Assembly (NCBI GenBank): GCA_013365325.1
Contig: JABVXV010000100.1
Location: 62,001 to 126,000 of the forward strand
Direction of reading: 5' to 3'
Source of the DNA: Dipetalonema caudispina
Lineage: Eukaryota; Nematoda; Chromadorea; Rhabditida; Onchocercidae
Length of the DNA: 64,000 nucleotides
Part shown: positions 1 through 11,357 of the stretch, in pieces
How positions within the stretch are numbered: position 1 is the first letter of the stretch
Layout of the letters: each line of letters opens with the position of its first letter
The notes under the pieces: model-generated
Told to the model about the DNA's origin: nothing
Database searches by the model: none
What the model saw: the letters and a program-made list of their open reading frames with translations, nothing else
Translations under genes and position numbers: made by a program

Positions 1-143
1 AACACAAAATGAAGAAAAAGCAAAATAGATACATTCCAAATTACAATTTATTTTTCAACAAATTTCTATAGATAACCACATATGCAATAGTACCAGGCAG
101 TAGAAAAAGTTTTTATTCGACAATGAGAATGATGCAAGCTTAC

Positions 144-182
144 CATATCGTAAACATTCAATCTTACTGGAGTACGTGCCAT
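144..182 (-). CDS. First exon of a PPPDE/DESI2-like peptidase (partial)
   Basis: Reading on the minus strand from an ATG at 182 gives MARTPVRLNVYDM, followed at once by a GTAAGC donor (intron begins at 143). The 13 codons end in phase 0. The LNVYDM block after a short N-terminus is the opening beta-strand of the PPPDE (DESI2/PNAS-4) papain-fold family, which removes ubiquitin or SUMO; the human DESI2 first exon has the same shape. The catalytic His and Cys would lie in later exons beyond the left edge, so activity cannot be judged. Nothing between 1 and 143 looks like a second exon. The identification rests on one short exon, so it is a good guess rather than a proof. Confidence 0.55.
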
Positions 183-829
183 GTTTGATGATTGATATCC
201 TTTATATCGAAAAAAAAGGGCAGTAATGAAATAAGCAATAATTAAACGTATGACAAGAACCACATTTTCTTGATAGTCGTCAAATGATTGTCTGATAATA
301 GATGGATGTTGATAATTGAAAATGAATAAAATATATTGACCAGAAATGCTGCTCCTAATTTCACCAATAAAATCGTTAGTAGTATACAACCTTCAAAAAA
401 AAAGATGTATTCTTTTTAAAAAAAAAGTCATATAATAAAACGTTTATTTAATTCGTAAAAATGACAAAGTTTACCACATATGTACATAATTATATATAGA
501 CGTAAGCACAAATATTTACATTAATCAATTAGCCATCCGTCATTCAGTTGTGTAATTAAATATTTCTTGATGAAATCAAATTTGTTAAAAATGTAAAAAC
601 CAAATAGTAGAGAACTAGAAGAAATATTTTCAGAAATATTACAATGAATGTTTTCATCTTCATCCATTCTATTTTCTCTCTTAACTCTTATGAATGCACT
701 ATTCACTAGCAGAAATTTCCTGTTGAAGCATTTAAATATAACAAGAGAACTTTAGGAAAAGTCAGAGATGAAATTTGTGAAGTTTATCATTTTCTCAACT
801 TTCTCATTTATAATTACATTAAATGTAGA

Positions 830-882
830 CATATATATAAATATAAATATAAATATAAATATAAATACAAATATAAATATAG

Positions 883-913
<31 letters not shown>

Positions 914-917
914 TATA
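830..917. repeat. ATAAAT / TA microsatellite
   Basis: Repeated ATAAAT hexamers with occasional C or G substitutions run into a pure TA tract. Overlapping ORFs on both strands here (Ile/Tyr/Asn-rich) are artefacts of the repeat. Confidence 0.9.
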
Positions 918-1048
918 GGTATGTCAAATCTACTCAACGTAAACGGACATCTCCATTATATCCCTATGAATCAGTCTATATGACTATTTAGTATGCACGA
1001 CATGTAAATACCATTTTATCACACAGCATAGACCACCAGGTCTGACGA

Positions 1049-1104
1049 TTCACAAATGCTATCAGTAAGTGATAAAAGATTCTCTTACTGATAACATTTG
1101 TGAA
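1049..1104. repeat. 21-bp inverted repeat (hairpin)
   Basis: Bases 1049-1069 and 1084-1104 are reverse complements over 21 positions with a single mismatch, separated by a 14-base loop. Size and loop would fit a short foldback RNA such as a microRNA-like hairpin, but no seed is recognised and the bases just outside the stem do not pair well. It could equally be the relic of a small palindromic element. Confidence 0.75.
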
Positions 1105-4100
1105 CATAAACAATGTCATAAACAATGTGAGAAAAATTTGATAAATTTCCAAATAATCACTAACGATGACGCTCATACTCTGTCTTTGCTTAATAAATTA
1201 TTGGAATCAAGTTAATTGACTTAAAATGCAACATGGATATTGCATTAAAAAACTGATAAGTTTATGCGTATCACATAAATATGATTGATAATTAGACTAA
1301 TTGCAGGGAAATCACACATTTATCAACTGCAGCTTGTCATTTATCGAGAAAATCAAATCAAAGGATCTTGACAAATATGCGAGGTCAAGGAAGCTCAACT
1401 CAACTAGTATATTGTAACAAGGAAAACTTGAGAGTTGTGTAGATCCAGAAAATCTCAAGACTTTAATGACACCAATAACACATACACCCCATAAACCCTT
1501 GAAAAATTAACCAGCCGGTAAACAAATATAAGATCGACATTTCTCGAACCAACCCCTCAACATCATTTCAAGCATCGATATGCAACCATTGTATCCTAGC
1601 CATCATAGTGATATAATTTCAATTTCGGATTGAGTTTGATTTTTAATGTGTGAGGTATTTTCTTTACTAATGAAATAAAAAGATTGAGAGTAAGTTTTTG
1701 AAAGAAGTGTTTGGATTCTTGACTAAATGAAATGATGGTCTGTAAAATATTTAATTAGAATTAAAAAAGTGTTATTTAGAGAAACTTCGTAATGATTTAT
1801 TTTATTTTGTTATGCTCTATGAAGAATAAAGTAACTGTAACTCATATAGCAACCAATCATACCCATACAATTAAGAAAATTTAAGACATCTCCAGTTATC
1901 GTACACTATTTCGGGAGGACTTCAAATTGATTCATTTCCCTTTTTTGTTCACTTAATTTTTCCACTAAGAATTCGTAGAATCGCTTAATGTCTTAAGAGT
2001 TATTTTTAGGTATTACAGGAGTGTTTTGATTGAGAAATTTCCAAATCTAACATTTAATTTTACAAATTGTCATAGTTATGGAATCATTTCGTTGCTTTTT
2101 TTAACCGCTATGAAAAAGAAATTTTTTTTTCTACCATCAATTGAAAATGTATTTCAAACAAAGGTAAATTTCTCGCAGAAGAATTACTTTGAAAAATATG
2201 AGCAAAATATACTTAACTGAAATAAGAATAATAAAAGTGTCAAACTTTTGATTCCCTCTTGATATAAAATAATAATTTAGGTAGTAAACTGTTTCCATTA
2301 TTCATAAATGCAATCAGAAATCAACCGAATAAGAACTTATTGCAAGAAATATTTGCCGGGAATGGCGAATTATTCGGAAGAAATTTAAGATAAAAAAAAA
2401 ATAACCATGAATCTGTATTAAATATTCAAGCAGATAGGATATTTAAGCAAATTCGGAAAGAATAGAATATTCAAACAAATCATGAAAGAATAAAATATTG
2501 TAAGTAAGAAAAAGAAAAGCTAAAAATTAGCTATCTGAATTGATTGTTACGAAAGATTTTGCGGATTTTGAATAAATTCGAGGAAGTAAAATTCAGAGAA
2601 ATCTTGACTTCCACCAAATCAAACCTCATATACTCATTATTAAAGCTGTAAGTTTTGCATAATTGGAACTTTAAAATCTCTTCTTGAAATTATCCTAAAC
2701 AAAAGAGAGAAAAAGCCATCCAAAAATTTGTTTTCAAATGCTTAAATGAGGAAATAAATTGATGATAGGAAAGCGACGTTTAGTTCAAATAAAAAGATAT
2801 CATCAAGTGGGAAGAAAAAGTAGCAAGTCAAAAAAGAAACAGGCATTAAATTCTTTTTAAAAGCAGACAAGCGAATTATTTACGGGTATTTTAGTACTTT
2901 TTAAAATTATTTAAATTTAATGAATTTTTAAATTTGAGTTCTTCGTTGCCAATTTTTCTTCCTTATTTTCTCAAATAAAAAATAACACAATATGAGGAAA
3001 AAATAAAAGATATTTAATAATTTTTTTCACTTTCAATATCTTATTACAAATTTCTGTATTTGTTCAAAACAGAATAAATGGATATAAGAATGGCAGTTTT
3101 ATTTATGATTAAAATAGATGCAAAAAAAAAGGAAAAATAAGAATGATACGCCTAAATTGAAATTAGAATGCTATCAGGCACGGAATGATAAAAATTAATG
3201 ATATGTTCTGCTATTAACATATTTTAAATAGAATAAACTGTTATCAACAGCAAGATATTATCCCAATATTATTAACAAAATATTGTTGCATGATTTATCC
3301 GAACTTGTTTACTCATGACAATAAGAGGATAATGAATTAAATATGAATAAAACCAGAATATTCGATATCGATTTACAACAATTTTATAAATAAATCATTT
3401 GCATACATTCTTAAGTTCATTTATTTCATTGATATAACCGCAGAGTTAAGCAACAAATGGTAGTATGAGAATCATCAAAGTTGGCATAGTTAGTAGGAAA
3501 TATAACATACGGCTAAATTAGCTGAATGGATAGATGGATGACTGTTATTATATGAATTATCTTGCACTGTTCTAATAAAATGTTGTTATTAAGTGAAGTG
3601 TAATTATGCAATTAATATGACCTTCTTTCAGGAATGCAATTATCAGAATATGTTTAGTGTAGTGGTGATACTGACCTTTACTGCAATACTTGTTGATTAG
3701 ATAATCTGGTAATTGATAATATTAAAAGTAAGTACCAGATTATATGACATTATTATCATTTATTTATTCGTATCCATTTCAAGTAAAATCAAATTTTCAT
3801 TCTCAATTTTAGTGATTGGGAAATTTTGTGAATTTATTCCTATAAGTAAATACATAAGTTAACATGATTTTTCTTTTTGTGAGTGATTAACTTTGTGTGA
3901 TATTTTATAACAGAATTTTTTCTGACAGTTAAGAAAGGATAAAATGATGTATGCGAAAAATGAAAGATATTTGTCAGATTTTATAATTACTTAAATACTG
4001 CCAAATATTATTTTGTATTTTGAAATAACTTCTTCATTTCTACATTTTTTCATCCATCGAAACACAAGAAAAAAAAAGACAGCATTTCATTCATTTGCTG

Positions 4101-4107
4101 ATTATTG

Positions 4108-4113
4108 TTTATT
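4108..4113 (-). terminator. Candidate polyadenylation signal of bestrophin A
   Basis: TTTATT on the plus strand reads AATAAA on the minus strand, about 84 bases past the bestrophin A stop codon. It is the nearest canonical signal downstream. In DNA this AT-rich the hexamer is common by chance. Confidence 0.4.
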
Positions 4114-4196
4114 ACCTTAATTGCTTTCATCATTTTGCTTACCTTCTTAGCAATTATTTAGTTGAACATTAACGAAAAAAGGAGCGGAAGAAAAGC

Positions 4197-7100
4197 TCAA
4201 CCATCTGAAATTTCATTGTTCATTTCTTCCAACGTTTTCGAAACTTGCTTTATTGGATCATTTTCAGATGGAAATGATATCGGAAACGGTATCTGAGGAT
4301 GGCTCAATTGTGATTGCGCCTTTCGTGAATGCACAGTATCTTCATTTTCTTCTGTCAAATCTTCTAGATGATGAGGTTCGTTGATAATGTTAACTGAATC
4401 ATGTGATGTACGCGCTGATATTGTGGAACGAAATGGCAAATGGAAATAATCACCTAGTAAGAAACGAAAAATTATTTCATTTATAATATAAGAATTGATA
4501 ATTGATATTCCATTATTACTCAGTAATTAATACCGGAGGAAACAGCAAATACCAATAATCATTCATAAAAAAGAGAAAATTTATTTCATTTGCAAATAAG
4601 TGAAAATCTATACTTTACATCTTTTACTATTACTCAGTAATTAGTAAATATAGCAAAATTCAATAATGAACACAAGGAAATAGAAAATGCAAATAATCAT
4701 TTATAAAAAAACCGATGATTCATTTCATTTATAATATAAGAGAAATGAATAATTCATATCTTCCACTACTATTTAGTATAATTATAAATTTGAAATAACA
4801 TTTACCTAAGCTAAACTCTGAAATAACATTTACCTAAGCTAAATCGTCGTCTTGCAAAAGTACTAGCATCAGTTCCGCATTGAATATTCCGTAATAATTC
4901 TTTATCGTTAACATTTTCAGCTTCATTTACCGATCTGATAAATTATTCAGAAAAAAAAAAAGAATTATGAAATTATTTTTGTGTTAGTTTTTCTATTCTT
5001 TCTTTTCTTTTTTTACTGTTTTAATAACTGAATAGTGTGACGAAAGTAATGAAGTAATATGCGAAAGGTAAGATTTACCTGCTCCATGAAGCCGCTCTTA
5101 GCAAATAACCCAATGGATTTCGTGTTGAATCCGTATTATGTGGCAGTGGCATCATTTGGATTTTTTTCTCGTCTGATAATCTGAAATTAATGTCATTAGC
5201 AAATTAAAAATAATTTCAATTCAAAAAAATAATTTCAATTCAGCATATTTTATCAGCATAACGGAAGTGTTGGCTATAATCATAAATTTCAAAAATAGCT
5301 AAAATATAAGGAAGTGAATAATCAGAAATTTTAAAACATTAACTTATGTCAATTTTATGATTTCAAAGGTTTGGTAATTTATAAGTTTTTTTCCTTTTAA
5401 TGCTTATTTCATAGTTTAATATTATTACTATTACTGTAGTATAAGATTAATTTCATTTACTGCTCATTTTAATTAAGCATATATTCACAGGGTAGTAATA
5501 ATTTTTGGCAACATTGTCAGCAATAAAGTTAAGTGGCATTAAGTTTTTAAAATTCTTTTTTCCCTTTAATATAAATAACTAAGATTTTGAAGCTGAGAAT
5601 TTGATAGTTCAAACTTGTGACTCCATAGCTTCAAATCTTTTTTCTCATAAAAGTTTATGACGTAACTTTTTCGAACGTATAAAAAATATTAACTGTGAAA
5701 AATTCTGATTAACATTTTAACAAATTTCAATCCTTTTTTTGAAAAATGAAAAATCGATAAGACAACCTAATATGTGCAAGAGAACCGGTAATACTACTCA
5801 TACGTCGTTCAAGTATCATCGACTGTTGCGTATAAAGTGGTTCAATAGGCCCTTCCCAAAATGGATCTTTTTCAATTGCTGGTGGTTGATTATAACCCAA
5901 ATCAACGATCATTAAGCCTACCTGAATGTAAAATTACATAACATTTTTTGTTTATCAGTGACACAACATTGGTTTAGAACTTGAAAATTTGATTACTTAC
6001 TTTTATATGATAGTTTACAATTTCTTATGATAAACTGCAGTTTGTCTTATTTATATGAGGAATTTAGCCAAATGTAGCAAGTTAAGAGGTTCAAAGAGTT
6101 AAAGAGAAAACTCTCTCATATATGCTTTTCAAGTTTAATTTACATTTTTAGAGCAATTAAAGAGCATTCAAATTCAGTTCTCATTTCCAGACTTATTAAA
6201 TCACTTATTATTCTATTCCATTGTCATTCTCAGAAACTGTTTGATAAAAGAAAGACTAAAATCCACTTTATATTGATGTTTTATTTGCAAAATAAATAAA
6301 AAATTTTTTTTCTAACTTACACCACTGTAAAGTAATCAGGTAAACGAAAAGTTGAGTTGAGCTGACATTTTGCTTATACAAGACTTGGTAAAAAAAATAT
6401 TTTAGAAACCAATTCTAACTTAAAATGCCATTTTTCAAGAACTTTTTTGTTTGTCAAAAAAAAAAACAAATAAAAAATATTTAAAAACAAAAAAAAGTGA
6501 AAGAAAATTTAATTTGCTAAAATTTTAAACATACAGCAAGGTTTTTATCGAGTAGAAAATTACATTCAAAATCGTCATCATCTTCCCCAAATGGATTTAA
6601 TATTACTTCGGCTACTTTTAGCCATCCCATATAAAAAATAAATTGTAAAACAGACATGAATGGAAAAAATGCATCCACCTGAAAATGAAATCTTTTTGCA
6701 TGAACGAAATGATATTAGGCTTGCAAAGGTTTGAATATTCACCAGACTTTCAAAATTTGCAAATATTTTCAAGGTTTTATTAACTTTAGCTTCATAACTT
6801 AAGCTTACAGTTTGGCTCAATAAATGTAGTTGGAAATGATTCGGTAATGAATAAGCTTTAATATTTCTTTTCAATTTGATTGAAACATTTTTGTATTTTC
6901 GTGAATAAAAATTGAAAGATCAAATCATTTTTTATATCATAGACATTAGAAAGTAAACCACTAATTACTAATTCATTTACTATATAATTTATAAAGTAAG
7001 CGATGCAACACTATGATAGAATAAATAAATTTAAAGCGATAATTCCATTTTTTTAAAAAAATATTATTTAACTTTTGCATTGTCGAAAATCCTTCCAAGT

Positions 7101-9893
7101 ATCCTTTAAATTTTTTGAGCTAGAAATAAAATCTTTAATTGAAGCTTACTTTAGACTTATTAGGTGCTTCAGCTGAAATAATATGCTGCCGTGATATTGC
7201 ACAAACAAAAAAATATAAATGAACGCCAAGGACAACAATTTGAGCATACATAATAGGTAATGGTACCCAATCAAAATTATACAAATTTGCCATATTTGTA
7301 CGAAATCGTTTGATTTCCTACAAAAGACTTCATTTTCTTCTTCAAACGATTAATAATCTCATTCCTTTAATTGCAGTAATTAGTCAATTAGTCGAAATTA
7401 ATTTAGCTTATCTGTTGTTATTATTATTGTTACTATTATTTTAACTTATTCGCCAATTTCGATCGTCTTAGTTTTCTAAATAGAATTATTTACTTGCTTG
7501 CTTACATTTATAGTTATCCGTTTATGTTTGTTTATTTGTTTATTTATCAATTTATTATTTACTGCAGTAATTTTATTAATTTTTTACGCATATATTAAAA
7601 TCTAATAAAAAAAAACAAAATTGATTTTTATATTTTATTGAATAATCTCAAAAAACACGAATATATTTTATTACACTCTACTTTGCGAAATTATTCAATA
7701 AAATATAGAAATCAAATTTCCGTTAATCCATCCAAAATTATTTTTTCAAAATAGATGAAAAAAGAATATAATTAAATAATTAATTTATACTGGTAAATTA
7801 AAAAGAATAACTTACTTCACTAACTTTCTGTTGCAACCAATCACTTGCAATTTTTTGCTGCTGTCGTGCATCGTCACAAATAGCTAAAGCCCATTGAAAT
7901 GGAACCCAATGTTTGTCGTAACGATATTGAAGTTCATCTAATTTAGCTTTTTCATGTGACATCATAAATCCTAAATAATATTACTTAAAAATTTGAATGG
8001 AATTTCAATAACTCCTTTCAGTGTTAAAGTATTAAACAATGCAATAATTAAAATGAATTCATTTGGCATCACTTAAATTTAATTATGTTAAACTATCATC
8101 GTCTTATCTGCTAATATTATTGTAATTAAATTATTACCACGTTTTTTCAATGAAATTATTTCAATTATATTAGGTTATCGCCATATTATCTAATAAGAAT
8201 ATCGTAATTACGTTAGATTATTATCATGCTATCTAATTCAAGGATCAAGCAATATGATTTGGATATGCAACAGATAAATAAACGTATAACACAAATGATT
8301 TGCATTGATCAGCGATGTCATTTATTTAGTAAAGAGTAGTTTTCATTCTAATAAATGCTAAGATTCATTCCTCGTTTGATACAATGTGTTTTACTACTGC
8401 TATAATTTTGAATAGAATACCCAACAGAGAAGTTCTTAAAGCAAAGAAGTGATAGAAATATTTAAAAAGTTCATTTTGCAAGGATGATAATATTTCAAAT
8501 TAAAATGTTTAAAATATGCAAATTTCATCCATTTATATCTAATGAAAGAGTTAAATCATTAAAAAAGTATTGAAAAGTGTCATTTTGAAGTCCATTCAAT
8601 TTTTGATTTTTTTTTTTTTTGTTAATTTCTCTTTAATATGAAACAATGAACAGATTTTTATTGCATTAATTTAGTATCCGTTAGTAAAAAAGTTTAACTT
8701 CTCTAAACAAACAAACCTGCAGCAACAATGGAATCTAATGTTGGAAATCGTTTCCTTACTTTCATACTAATATCACGAAAAACGAGTGCTTGCGATAAGA
8801 CACAATAACGAACAATGTTACGACGCATTTTTCTTGACCTTTCATCATCACCACGCACATAAGCTGCTGTCATCAATGCTATGCTATAAATATTATCCAA
8901 ATTTATGCTTGGAAAGAAAAACATTTCCTGGAATAAGTAAAGTAAGCAAAAATGTTTGAATTAAACTATCCAATACTTGAGACTTCTTATTTTGATTGAA
9001 TAATATTTTGACGTACAATAGAAATATTGAATGGTTGACGTAAAATGCAGAAAATTATAAAGAAAGGAAAAGAAGAAAAAATAGTACAAACTTATCAATA
9101 TATCCAATATTGTTAAAGAATTTGTTCCATCGATTTAAAACGGATGTGACAAAAAAGCCAAGCATGAAATCAAGTGGTATTAGGTCCAATTTTTCATCCA
9201 ACAAATGAGCAACTCTTTCAAAATCTCTGCAAAATTATCAATGAGATAAAAAATTGGACTTTTTCGAAACTGATTGAAATGAACAGAACAATTCAGATAA
9301 TTACATCGTCTGTCGAAAAATGTTGCAAATGTTGCGTATCCATACGTATCTCATCTTGCTAATCATTGCCAGATATAAACTCATCAGGTTGCTTAAGCTA
9401 TTATAATGCTATTTTGCATAGATGAACGAAAAATACATCGGTTTTTCTTTTAACTTATTTAATATATTCAGCAATTTTATTTATGCTTGATCCAGTCAAA
9501 TGCAAAATTAATGTAATGAAATTTGCAGCTTAAATTTCGGGTAAAGAAAAAAACGAATTTCGGAAAAATTTGAATAAAATTTGGTTTTATTAGTTGCGAT
9601 CCATTCTTCAAGAAGTTGTGATAATTGAATTTCAACAGAAGAAATATCTTTTTCAGAATGCAAATTTTTCCTGCTTTCAAAATAATGCAGAAAGGTATCA
9701 TAATCGAATCATGCCTGATTTGTTGAGGTGATAGCACTTTGCGATAAATAACGCCGATGGTAAAATAAAGTAATAACCAAATGACAAGTTCAAAGGTCAC
9801 CGATTTCCAAACACTTCCACGCCATCGAAATAATAATTTGAACAATGTCCATGGTCGTGACGTTGATACAGCCAAATTGTATTTTACTGTCAT
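4197..9893 (-). CDS. Bestrophin family chloride channel A
   Basis: This encodes a calcium-activated anion channel subunit of the bestrophin family, which forms membrane pentamers. Ten coding exons: 9893-9715, 9226-9092, 8883-8717, 7970-7816, 7317-7150, 6678-6535, 5921-5767, 5180-5079, 4934-4834, 4453-4197. They join in phase to 1563 nt (520 residues). The N-terminus [15 protein letters not shown] is the family start. The neck residues I76, F80 and F84 (IPLDFMLGF) and the calcium-clasp GEDDDDFE at 299-306 fall at the same numbering as in human BEST1. The C-terminal tail after about residue 330 is divergent and probably cytoplasmic. A TTTTTCCAG acceptor ends 22 bases before the ATG, suggesting trans-splicing. 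Intron 1 begins with GC instead of GT, and the donor after exon 9 is duplicated. A second bestrophin gene lies directly upstream on the same strand. Family assignment is firm; channel selectivity is unknown. Confidence 0.93.
4467..4790. repeat. Diverged tandem repeat in bestrophin A intron 9
   Basis: Three degenerate copies of a roughly 100-140 bp block are recognisable by shared strings: TTCATTTATAATATAAG, TATTACTCAGTAATTA and AATAATCATTYATAAAAAA. They fill most of the last intron of bestrophin A and have no coding potential. Confidence 0.6.
4791..4845. repeat. 28-bp tandem duplication spanning the exon 9 splice donor
   Basis: Two nearly identical copies (4791-4818 and 4819-4845) each contain, on the minus strand, the exon end TTTAGCTTAG followed by GTAAATG. 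Splicing at the upstream copy (exon end 4834) keeps the frame. Using the downstream copy (exon end 4806) would add 28 nt and bring in an in-frame TAG after seven codons. Confidence 0.85.
7619..7717. repeat. About 30-bp imperfect inverted repeat in bestrophin A intron 4
   Basis: Bases around 7619-7649 and 7686-7717 pair as reverse complements with two or three mismatches or gaps across a loop of about 37 bases. The arms are almost pure AT and share the core ATATTTTATTGAATAAT. It lies wholly inside the intron between exons 4 and 5. Confidence 0.7.
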
Positions 9894-9917
9894 CCTTTTA
9901 AACAAATCAAATAACCT

Positions 9918-11357
9918 GGAAAAATTTCCTAAAATTTTACAATTTTTTTTGTTTTCAATTCAAATTTCTCAATTGTAAATTTCCAAATGATTCAATTCAA
10001 GTAATACGATTTAATTGAAATAAATTCAAATAATATTTTTTTTTTTATAAAATCGTTATAGGAAGAAAACGAAAAAAAAAATGTTTTGTAGAAAGTAATA
10101 TGAATGAAATTTTTGATCTTCGGAATTGATCGTTGAATTAAACGTACAGCAGAAAAAACGAATTCTCGAAAATAATAGTTGTTATTGAGCAAAAGAAAAA
10201 GAAAATTTGTCAACTGCAACAAACTAAAGAAATGTAAATGTCAATAATACATTAACATGTATAAAAAATTACACATATATATATATATATATGTATACAT
10301 ATGTACACACACAAACACAAACAGACTTAAAAAAATTAAATTCAACAAATCAAAACAGAAAAAAAAAAGAGAAAGAGAGGGAGAGAGAGAGAGAAAAAAA
10401 ACGCGTGGTGCAAAAGTGATATTGATATAATACATGACAACATATCTGACAAGGTAAAGACTTTAATTATAAATGAAGGTAAACGGTAACATGCTATTAA
10501 CTTCACTAAAATAAATGAATTTTATCGGTATTTGTGACAGGAGAGAAAGAGCCTACAAATGGTTACGCAAAATTTTAACGATCATTCATTGTTTGCATTC
10601 AAAACAAGAAAGAAGAGGCCAAAAAACAAAATTAGATTAAACTTATGTTATTTATTTGTTAAATTGTTATTCATCAAAATTATGTATGTATAATAATTTG
10701 TAAATGTTAAATTTTTTGTTAACAAAATTCATTGTTCATTTTGTTAACGGTTTACGCTAAAATAATTTGAAGAATTGAATAAATTTCAAAAAAAAAAAAA
10801 GAAGATAAAATAAAATCAATATTGCTGCATAGCAATTTCAAACTTCAATATCTGATTCGTGTTTTTTTTTTTTTTTTTTTTTGCCAAATTGCCATTTTAT
10901 TTTTTCTTTTTGCCCCTCAGTAATACAGCAATTATTATTTTTTCATATAAGACAGAGGTTGATAAATTTTTCGTTGTTTTTTTTTTTAAAAGAAATTTGA
11001 AACTACAAAAAACAAGACTGGTCTTTGGTCCAATTCAACTGGTCATTCCACATTTCTGCTTCCATAAAAATATTATTTATTCACAAGATTTGAAGAAAAT
11101 TCAAATTAACTTCTATTTATTTTAATATAATAATGTAATAATAAGTAATACAACAACTGCTAGTACAATAATATAGTACAATTTACAATGTTATCATGAA
11201 TCTTTTGGCCGAAATTTTATAGAATTCATCAAATTTGCTGAATTATTTGAAGTTCCTCATAAAACTTAAATAGTTTATTTGAGAATTATGGTTGTAGTAC
11301 AAAAAATTTAACTCCAAATTTTGTGTTAAATAATTTGTCAAAATATCATATCATAAA
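9918..11357. other. Intergenic between the two bestrophin genes
   Basis: About 1.4 kb separating the 5' end of bestrophin A from the 3' end of bestrophin B. It holds a TA/CA microsatellite (about 10273-10322), a GA-rich stretch (10370-10402), a T-tract at 10861-10882, and no supportable gene. Bestrophin A could have its own promoter here, or the pair could be co-transcribed; the spacing is long for a nematode operon. Confidence 0.5.

Larger units (their letters stand above)
183..4107. other. Intergenic, no supportable gene
   Basis: About 3.9 kb of AT-rich DNA between the start of the DESI2-like gene and the 3' end of bestrophin A. It holds an ATAAAT/TA microsatellite and one strong hairpin (both listed separately). 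Short open frames exist on both strands, but none has family similarity or consistent splice sites. The upstream promoter of the DESI2-like gene should lie near 183-700, although no motif can be named. Confidence 0.6.

Noticed and set aside
66..389. 107-codon minus-strand ORF at the left edge taken as one protein
   Set aside because: Only the 13 codons from 182 to 144 resemble a known family; they end at a consensus donor, and the rest of the ORF is 5' flank and intron.
3631..3700. Small hydrophobic frame after a CTTTCAG acceptor (FSVVVILTFTAILVD)
   Set aside because: No start exon with a compatible donor could be found upstream; it is probably chance.
9477..9714. Continuation of the bestrophin A first-exon ORF past residue 59
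   Set aside because: Family alignment, phase and the paralogue all place the exon end at 9715; the remaining open frame is intron read-through.
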